Of a stretch of 64,000 bases of DNA, positions 57,914 through 64,000 are shown piece by piece. The stretch comes from CAKMZU01 sp965248335 (GTDB taxonomy: Bacteria > Pseudomonadota > Gammaproteobacteria > Pseudomonadales > DT-91), in NCBI GenBank assembly GCA_965248335.1, contig CBDFIY010000001.1, positions 124,001 through 188,000 of the forward strand, given 5' to 3'. The notes under the pieces were generated by a model. That model was not told the origin of the DNA. It searched no databases and worked only from the letters and a program-made list of their open reading frames with translations. How positions within the stretch are numbered: position 1 is the stretch's first letter; every line of letters begins with the position of its first letter. The translations under genes and the position numbers were made by a program.

Positions 57914-59155
57914 ATGGATACCTACCTTGTTGGCGGCGCAGTACGTGACAAACTTTTAGGCTTGCCTGTTGTCGATAAAGATTGGGTAGTGGTTGGCAGT
58001 TCAGTAGGTACCATGTTGGCCCAAGGCTACCATCAGGTGGGTAAAGACTTCCCCGTTTTTCTCCATCCAAAAACCAAAGAAGAATACGCCCTAGCACGCC
58101 AAGAACGCAAAAGTGGCCAAGGCTATACCGGCTTTATTTGTGATTTCGCAGAAACAGTGACGCTTGAGCAAGATCTCATCCGGCGCGATCTCACCATCAA
58201 TGCCATTGCACAAAAACACGACGGCACACTTGTTGACCCTTATCATGGCCAACAAGATATCCGCGATAAAAAACTTCGCCATGTATCCGCCGCATTTAGT
58301 GAAGACCCATTGCGGGTACTTCGCGTATGTCGTTTTGCTGCCCGCTTCGCCGCACTGGGTTTTAGTATTGCAGACAACACCCTCGCATTGATGACAACGA
58401 TGTCAGTAGAAGGCGAATTAAAAACCATTACCCCAGAACGTATTTGGAGTGAAACGGAAAAAGCCTTACAGAGCGATAACCCGCATGTCTATTTCGAAAC
58501 ACTTCATCAGTGCGGTGCACTCAAAGCACTTTTTCCTGAACTGAATGCACTCTATGGTGTGCCCCAAACTGAAAAGTGGCATCCTGAGATTGATACTTTT
58601 GTGCATACCCTACTGTCGCTACAACAAGCAACAAACCTCACTATCTCAACAGAGGTGCGCTTTGCCGCACTCGTGCATGACTTAGGGAAAGGTATTACCG
58701 ATAAAAAACGCTGGCCAAAACATCACGGCCATGAAAATACAGGGAAGCCTTTAGTCAAAGCACTCTGCAAGCGCTTAGGTGTCAGCAAAGACATGACCCA
58801 ATTAGCACTACTCACCTGCGAATTCCATTTGCATACCCACAAAGCTTTTGAACTTCGCCCAGCAACACTGCTTAAACTCTTTAAAAAACTGGATGCTTTC
58901 AGAAACCCTGAAAGACTAGAAAAATTTCTCCTCGCCTCAGAGTCCGATGCGCGGGGTCGGCTAGGCTATGAATATACCCCCTACCCGCAAGCCAATTATC
59001 TAAGGCAAGCATTTTCCGTTGCATCAAAAATTACCATAAAACAGATTGATGCTGTATCACTCAAAGGTGCAGAAATTGGTGAAACCATTGATAAAGCAAG
59101 GGAGCAAGCCCTCAGCCACTTTAAAAAAACATATATCTATACCGATCAGCCTTGA
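57914..59155 (+). CDS. cca: CCA-adding enzyme (tRNA nucleotidyltransferase)
   Basis: 413 aa class II nucleotidyltransferase. It builds or repairs the 3' CCA of tRNA without a nucleic acid template. Seen: YLVGGAVRDKLLG, the metal-binding DKDW, IRRDLTINAIA, and the nucleotide-selecting region (RVCRFAARFAALGF, TPERIWSE). The C-terminal half has an HD phosphohydrolase domain (FAALVHDLGKG, HHGHE), as in E. coli Cca. The last codons (YTDQP, stop) are inside the MITE-like repeat copy 2, so the original C terminus may have been changed by its insertion. Confidence 0.95.
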   Translation: MDTYLVGGAVRDKLLGLPVVDKDWVVVGSSVGTMLAQGYHQVGKDFPVFLHPKTKEEYALARQERKSGQGYTGFICDFAETVTLEQDLIRRDLTINAIAQKHDGTLVDPYHGQQDIRDKKLRHVSAAFSEDPLRVLRVCRFAARFAALGFSIADNTLALMTTMSVEGELKTITPERIWSETEKALQSDNPHVYFETLHQCGALKALFPELNALYGVPQTEKWHPEIDTFVHTLLSLQQATNLTISTEVRFAALVHDLGKGITDKKRWPKHHGHENTGKPLVKALCKRLGVSKDMTQLALLTCEFHLHTHKAFELRPATLLKLFKKLDAFRNPERLEKFLLASESDARGRLGYEYTPYPQANYLRQAFSVASKITIKQIDAVSLKGAEIGETIDKAREQALSHFKKTYIYTDQP

Positions 59156-59256
59156 AGATGCAAGGGCGTTGACCGCCCCCAATCACTTACTGACTGTAAG
59201 CTCATGGGGATTCGCTCGCTTGCCGCCTTCTTGCACCTCCAATTCCGATGGGCATA
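59138..59256 (-). repeat. MITE-like repeat, copy 2, overlapping the end of cca
   Basis: 119 bp, inverted relative to copy 1 at 46700-46827. Shared stretches include AAGAAGGCGGCAAGCGAGCG and CCATGAGCTTAC. It lacks about 9 bp present in copy 1 near the GGGG-GAGCGAGCG segment. One end (TATACCGATCAG) is inside cca and supplies its stop; the other end is TATGCCCATCGG, one base off the TATACC terminus. Confidence 0.8.
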
Positions 59257-59395
59257 AACAACAGCCAGCCTGCAAAAACTGCATATCATAAATAATACTT
59301 TTTGTTTAACGAAATCAATTCGCATAAGTTTGGCAGCATGAATAAATATCTATATGCTAAAACCCTCTAGGGTAATGCAATAAAGGCCATTCATT

Positions 59396-60118
59396 ATGCA
59401 GGAATTCAACTACAGCCTTGAAGACCAATCTTTTCGAGGCAAGTACATACTTCCTGATGATACCCCATCAGATAACATGCCGGCAGTACTTATCTTTCAC
59501 GACTGGAGTGGCTGTAATCAAATGTCAGTCGACTACGCCCAGGCAATTGCGAAGCTGGGTTTCATAGGTATCGCCGTAGACCTTTACGGTGATGAAAAGA
59601 CTGCAAATAACATCGAAGAAAAAACCACACTGATGCAACCCTTGCTTGATGATCGTGCTCGATTGCTCTCGATCAGTCAGGCAGCGATTGATGCCGCAAA
59701 AACCTTAAAGTCTGTTGATGAAAATAGCATCGTCATCATAGGCTTCTGTTTTGGCGGCTTATGTGTGCTGGATGTAGCACGCAGCGGTGTTGAGTTAAAA
59801 GGTGCCGTTAGCTTTCACGGTAACCTCGTATCCAGTGAGGCAGTGCCCGCTGCTAATATCAAAACACCCATCATGGTGTTGCACGGTGATCTAGACCCCT
59901 TAGCGCCGTTTAGCCAAGCAATATCGTTAAGGGAAGAATTAGATGCGGCCGCTGCCGATTGGCAGATGACGATATATTCGCATACCTACCACGGCTTCAT
60001 GAACCCCAATGCAAACGATAAAGCGCGAGGTATACTCTATAACGCATCCGTAGCAAAAAAAGCATGGGGAGCGCTAACGCTGTTTTTGTCAGATGCATTT
60101 ACGGGTCATCGTGATTAA
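59396..60118 (+). CDS. Dienelactone hydrolase family protein
   Basis: 240 aa alpha/beta hydrolase. The nucleophile elbow is GFCFGG (Cys, near residue 122), as in dienelactone hydrolases; the acid lies in LHGDLDPLAP and the His in YHGFMNPN. The oxyanion region is FHDWSGCNQ near residue 32. No aromatic degradation genes are nearby, so this is one of the generic carboxymethylenebutenolidase-like hydrolases with unknown substrate. It has no signal peptide and overlaps the convergent RND gene by 4 bp. Confidence 0.88.
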   Translation: MQEFNYSLEDQSFRGKYILPDDTPSDNMPAVLIFHDWSGCNQMSVDYAQAIAKLGFIGIAVDLYGDEKTANNIEEKTTLMQPLLDDRARLLSISQAAIDAAKTLKSVDENSIVIIGFCFGGLCVLDVARSGVELKGAVSFHGNLVSSEAVPAANIKTPIMVLHGDLDPLAPFSQAISLREELDAAAADWQMTIYSHTYHGFMNPNANDKARGILYNASVAKKAWGALTLFLSDAFTGHRD

Positions 60119-63100
60119 GCATCGGAAGTCGATTTTTTAAAGAAGCTTCTCATATCATCAACCAACAGATAATTCACTGGCACCAAAACCAAAGTAATAA
60201 AGGTTGCAAACATAATGCCAAAACCTAAAGACACAGCCATAGGAATCAAAAACTGTGCTTGTGTAGCGCGTTCAAATAACAAAGGCATCAAGCCAATAAA
60301 TGTCGTTAACGATGTCAGTAGCACGGGACGAAAACGTACAGTACCTGCCGTTAATACCGCCTGCCTGACTGTCTCACCTGCTTCGCGTTTTTTATTAATA
60401 AAATCAACCAATACCAAGGAATCATTAACCACCACACCGACGAGCGCCATTAACCCCAGCAAGCTCATGATGGTTAAATCCATCATCATAATCCAGTGCC
60501 CGATAATAGCCCCGATGATGCCAAAAGGAATCACCGACATAACAATAATGGGCTGAATGTAGGATTTAAAGGGGATCGCTAGTAAACAATAGATAACGAA
60601 AAACACCAAGAGTAAGCCTGTTGCCAAGCTACCAAAAGATTCTGCTTGCTCTTCCGCTTCACCGACCAATTCGTAATTTATTGCCGGATAGTTTTGTAAT
60701 AATTGCTCAAGATAAGCTTGAAGCTCAGTATTAATACGCGTCATGTTGGCTGTTTCTTTATTAATGTCGGCACTGACATTTACTGTTCTGAAGCGATCAT
60801 AACGATAGATTTCTGAAGGGCTTTTTGATGCGGTTAGGGTTGCAATATGCGATAAAGGCACCTTCTCACCCGAGGGCGTTTTTATTAACAAATCAGAGAG
60901 TTGCGCGAGGGACTGTCGTTCTTCTTCAGGTAAATTGACCATCACCCTGACACTCTCCCGCCCGCGCTGGATACGCTGCACATCCGCACCAAAAAAAGCA
61001 TTCCTGACTTGCCTTGTAATAGAGCTACTGCTCATGCCCATGGCATGACCTTGAGGCGTTACGTCGATTTGAATCTCTTGCTTGCCGATTGATAGGCTAT
61101 CTGTAATATCAAACACACTCGGGTAAGTTGCCAATTTCAGCTTGATTTGATCAGCCATTTCACCCAATGTCACCATATCCACGCCCGATAATTCAATATC
61201 AATCGGATTACCGCCACGACCTATCTCAGCACGATACGTTAAGCTTTCTGCACCGGGAACATCGCCTACCAACACCCGCCATTCTTTGACCAGCTCTGCC
61301 ATGGTGATGCCTGTATCATTTTGATCAGCCGGTAAAATCTCAAAGCGTATTTTCCCCGTTTCACCTGCTGTAATGGCTAAGGTATTGATGATCAGGCTAT
61401 CTCCATTTCCATCACGGTATTTATCTTGTAAAACACCCGCTGCGTTTTGCATTTTTTCGACAATACTATCAACCGCCGAAAAACTCGTCCCGGCAGGCAT
61501 AGTCACTTCTGCTTTTGCCGTTTCGCTCGGTACGCGTGGAAAAAAAACAAAACGCGTCCAACCGCTAACAACCAATGCAATCGTTAAGATAAAAATACCG
61601 ATAAAAATGGATAAAGTAGTCGCACGATGATTAATCGCACGTTGAAGAATGGGCTTATAGTACGTCAGTATGCCATTTTCAAAACCGTCAGCAAATCGGT
61701 GCTGCCATTGACTTATTTTCGATATTTTCTTTTTCTCGCCACGTAAACGTAACTTGCTTAAATGTGATGGCAACACAAATTTTGATTCAATCAACGAGAA
61801 CAACAATACAGGAATCACAATTGCCGGGATTTGTGCGAACATCGCACCACGATGCCCTTCAATAAAAGCCAAAGGGAGAAATGCTGCAATCGTCGTCAAT
61901 ACACCAAAGGTCACCGGTGTTGCCACCTCTTCAGCGCCTTCAATCGCCGCTTGTATGCCGGACCTCGCGACTTGGCTATGCCGATAGATGTTTTCACCTG
62001 TGACGATAGCGTCGTCAACAACGATGCCCAATACTAAAATAAAGCCAAAAAGACTCAATATATTAATCGATATACCTAAAAAAGGCATGAGAATGAATGC
62101 ACCCAGAAAACTCACTGGAATGCCAAGAAATACCCAAAATGCGATGGTCGGCCGTAAGAAAAGTGCCAATAAAAGTAAGACCAAAATGCCACCTTGAATC
62201 GCATTGCTAATCAGCGTGTTCAAGCGGCTTTTTATCACTTCAGAATCATCATCCCAATAGCTTAATTCAAAGCCTGATGGCAATGTTGCTTGTGCGCTTT
62301 CAATATAGGCTTTAACCGCATCTGCTACCTGAATAGCACTTTGATCGCCCACACGATATATTTGTACAAATGCTCCTGGTTTACCATTAAAGCGCGCACG
62401 AACAGGTGCCTCTTCAAAACTATCGTCAATTTGGGCAATATCACGAAGGTGTAAAAACATTCCGTTAGCTTGGGTTTTAATAATGATGTCTTCAAAATCT
62501 TTACGCTTATAAGCCTGCGCTTTGCTTCGGACAAGAATATCACCGCCTTTTGTTTTAATATTCCCTGCAGACATATCCATAGAGCTTGCATTAATCGCAT
62601 CGGCAATCTCACTCAGGGTCAGGTTATATTGTTGCAGCACCTGCTTCGACACATGAATATTAATCTGGTATTTACGTACGGCATTAAGCTCAACTTGTGT
62701 AATTTCTTTCAGCCGTAATAAATCATCACGCACTTTTTCTGCATAAGCGCGAATTTCTTTTTCCCCGTAATTAGAGGCAACGCTTACCGTAATCACATCC
62801 TGTTTACGTTGCGCCAAAGAGATAACCGGCTTCTCAGCATCGGACGGAAAGGTGTTAATCGCATCCACACGGCTTTTTATATCGGCCAATAAGTCACGCA
62901 CATTGGCATCACTTTTTGCCTCAATAATAATCGATGCAGAACCTTCAGAAGAGGTACTCATAATATGCTTTATGCCCTCTAAGTCTTGTACCGCTTCCTC
63001 AACCTTGATCGCAACACCTAGCTCTGCATCTTCTGGCGTCGCACCTCGTAAACTGACATCAACCCGAATAGTATCGGCACTGAAAGAAGGAAAAACTTCG

Positions 63101-63198
63101 AGAGGAATATTACCATTCAATGACACCAAACCGCCCAGCAAAATGCTAATCATCAGCAAATTGGCGGCAACCCTGTTATGAACAAACCATGCAATCAA
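60115..63198 (-). CDS. RND efflux transporter permease, AcrB/HAE-1-like
   Basis: 1,027 aa inner membrane pump with about 12 membrane segments and two large periplasmic loops. The N terminus is MIAWFVHNRVAANLLMISI. TM4 carries the proton-relay acids in LGIVVDDAIVTGENIYRH. Periplasmic porter parts include EVFPSFSADTIRVDVSLRGA and, in the second half, the RVPSETAKAEVTMPAGTSF block. It exports substrates by proton antiport with the fusion protein encoded just upstream (start and stop overlap by 4 bp) and an outer membrane channel not in view. Substrate not predictable; the closest resemblance is to the multidrug rather than metal class. Confidence 0.92.
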   Translation of the reverse strand: MIAWFVHNRVAANLLMISILLGGLVSLNGNIPLEVFPSFSADTIRVDVSLRGATPEDAELGVAIKVEEAVQDLEGIKHIMSTSSEGSASIIIEAKSDANVRDLLADIKSRVDAINTFPSDAEKPVISLAQRKQDVITVSVASNYGEKEIRAYAEKVRDDLLRLKEITQVELNAVRKYQINIHVSKQVLQQYNLTLSEIADAINASSMDMSAGNIKTKGGDILVRSKAQAYKRKDFEDIIIKTQANGMFLHLRDIAQIDDSFEEAPVRARFNGKPGAFVQIYRVGDQSAIQVADAVKAYIESAQATLPSGFELSYWDDDSEVIKSRLNTLISNAIQGGILVLLLLALFLRPTIAFWVFLGIPVSFLGAFILMPFLGISINILSLFGFILVLGIVVDDAIVTGENIYRHSQVARSGIQAAIEGAEEVATPVTFGVLTTIAAFLPLAFIEGHRGAMFAQIPAIVIPVLLFSLIESKFVLPSHLSKLRLRGEKKKISKISQWQHRFADGFENGILTYYKPILQRAINHRATTLSIFIGIFILTIALVVSGWTRFVFFPRVPSETAKAEVTMPAGTSFSAVDSIVEKMQNAAGVLQDKYRDGNGDSLIINTLAITAGETGKIRFEILPADQNDTGITMAELVKEWRVLVGDVPGAESLTYRAEIGRGGNPIDIELSGVDMVTLGEMADQIKLKLATYPSVFDITDSLSIGKQEIQIDVTPQGHAMGMSSSSITRQVRNAFFGADVQRIQRGRESVRVMVNLPEEERQSLAQLSDLLIKTPSGEKVPLSHIATLTASKSPSEIYRYDRFRTVNVSADINKETANMTRINTELQAYLEQLLQNYPAINYELVGEAEEQAESFGSLATGLLLVFFVIYCLLAIPFKSYIQPIIVMSVIPFGIIGAIIGHWIMMMDLTIMSLLGLMALVGVVVNDSLVLVDFINKKREAGETVRQAVLTAGTVRFRPVLLTSLTTFIGLMPLLFERATQAQFLIPMAVSLGFGIMFATFITLVLVPVNYLLVDDMRSFFKKSTSDA

Positions 63199-64000
63199 GA
63201 GGCATCTCCTTGAGGGGTTTTTCTGGGCTTAGTACTTTTAGGTAATGGTTTTACTTTATTATCCTTATTAAGGATTTTTGCTTTCGTGCCTGAAACAACT
63301 TGCCCTAGCGAGGTCGTCACCAGCAAGTCGCCTGCTTTAATACCCGACTTAATGACGCTTATATCATCATTTTGCCAAGCAATATCCACGTTCTTTTTGA
63401 TGACCTTACCTTTAACGACAAGATAGACATAGGTGTTTTGGTACAATGCTTTATTCGGCACGACCAGCACATCCTTTAAGATTTTACCGTCTATTTTAGC
63501 GGTAAGATATTGACCTATTTTTAATGTCAATTTCCCGGCATGACTTACCCCGTAAGGATCGTCAATCTGTGCCACAACAAATAACTGCTGTGCGTTAACA
63601 TCAAAGGCACTTTCCGTACGGATCACACGTCCTTGCCAGCTTTGTCGGTCAACAAGATCTGAATAAAAAGTGACCTGTGGTTGCTTATCTTTCTTGAGCG
63701 CTTCATGGCGTGTGGATTCAGGCAAATACAGATAAGGCAGGTCTTTATTTTTTATCGGTAATCGTATTTCGACATAATCCGTTGCATAAATCTTTGCCAG
63801 CTCAGTACTCGGCGTCACGACTTGCCCAACATCCACGGACTTGCTCAGTACACGCCCGTCAAACGGCGCAACAATCTTGGTTCTTTCTAAAGCTAACTTG
63901 GCTTTTGTTAGACCCGCTTCAGCTGAAAGCACTTTCGCCATGGCCGCTTGCAACTGAGGTTTACGCATCACAAGGTCAGGCGCTTTTTCTTTATTACCCA
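63195..64000 (-). CDS. RND membrane fusion protein, partial
   Basis: The C-terminal 268 codons are in the window; the frame stays open to the right edge. It shows the end of the helical hairpin (QAAMAKVLSAEAGLTKAKLA), the second lipoyl half (VAPFDGRVLSKSVDVGQVV), the beta-barrel domain (YVEIRLPIKNKDLPYL) and the membrane-proximal domain, ending in a Lys-rich tail. It is the HlyD/AcrA-type adaptor of the RND pump encoded downstream. Confidence 0.9.
   Translation of the reverse strand, partial: GNKEKAPDLVMRKPQLQAAMAKVLSAEAGLTKAKLALERTKIVAPFDGRVLSKSVDVGQVVTPSTELAKIYATDYVEIRLPIKNKDLPYLYLPESTRHEALKKDKQPQVTFYSDLVDRQSWQGRVIRTESAFDVNAQQLFVVAQIDDPYGVSHAGKLTLKIGQYLTAKIDGKILKDVLVVPNKALYQNTYVYLVVKGKVIKKNVDIAWQNDDISVIKSGIKAGDLLVTTSLGQVVSGTKAKILNKDNKVKPLPKSTKPRKTPQGDAS

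Overview
The window reads as the chromosome of a gammaproteobacterium. Evidence: the gene orders lptD-(insert)-surA-pdxA-ksgA-apaG-apaH, rpe-gph-trpGDC and argD-argF, a divergent amgK-murU pair beside lptD, a CRP very close to the enterobacterial protein, and an rrn operon of the 16S-Ile-Ala-23S-5S type. Base composition is moderately AT-rich. A heavy load of insertion sequences, several genes broken by them, and many secreted proteins of unknown family suggest a genome in the decay phase of a host-associated or recently bottlenecked lineage. I cannot name the genus from sequence reading alone.

Layout. 1-1812: the end of a broken ISAzo13-type transposase gene, followed by a sphingomyelinase-like gene that has lost its start. 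2466-8527: a complete rRNA operon on the minus strand with two tandem promoters. 8676-13765: a P-loop kinase, an orphan ParA, the radical SAM protein YgiQ, an unknown secreted protein and glutaredoxin 4. 13956-17077: argD-argF-ABC ATPase, each start touching or overlapping the previous stop. 17050-20874 (minus): emrA-emrB-cbpA-cbpM, coupled by overlapping start and stop codons. 21165-25565: nrdAB with DnaA boxes upstream. 25819-29831: two lipoproteins, one DUF4382-like and one with seven Big_2 Ig-like domains. 29900-31162: an OsmC-family protein and crp. 31190-37025: an IS630 element in the crp terminator, a secreted unknown, then rpe-gph-trpG-trpD-trpC without trpE. 37074-42087: secreted coiled-coil proteins, one split by an IS66 element that itself carries an IS110/IS1111-type element in its terminal repeat. 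42272-46656: murU, amgK and lptD. 46700-52547: a repeat-protein gene on the minus strand, broken by ISAs1-type and IS1595-type elements and lying between lptD and surA. 52794-57263: surA-pdxA-ksgA-apaG-apaH. 57305-60118: small ORFs, cca and a dienelactone hydrolase. 60115-64000: an RND pump and its membrane fusion protein, cut by the window edge.

The most informative structures are in the mobile DNA. For IS66, ISAs1 and IS1595 I found exact target duplications, and removing the elements restores the reading frame of the host gene (about 281 and 916 codons). An IS1111-like element sits exactly inside the terminal inverted repeat of the IS66 element. An IS630 element sits in the loop of a perfect terminator hairpin. 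Two copies of a 119-128 bp MITE-like repeat share their terminal sequence with that IS630 element. The ISAs1 transposase carries an N-terminal DUF4338 (DruA-like) domain and needs a -1 frameshift at a canonical A AAA AAG heptamer.
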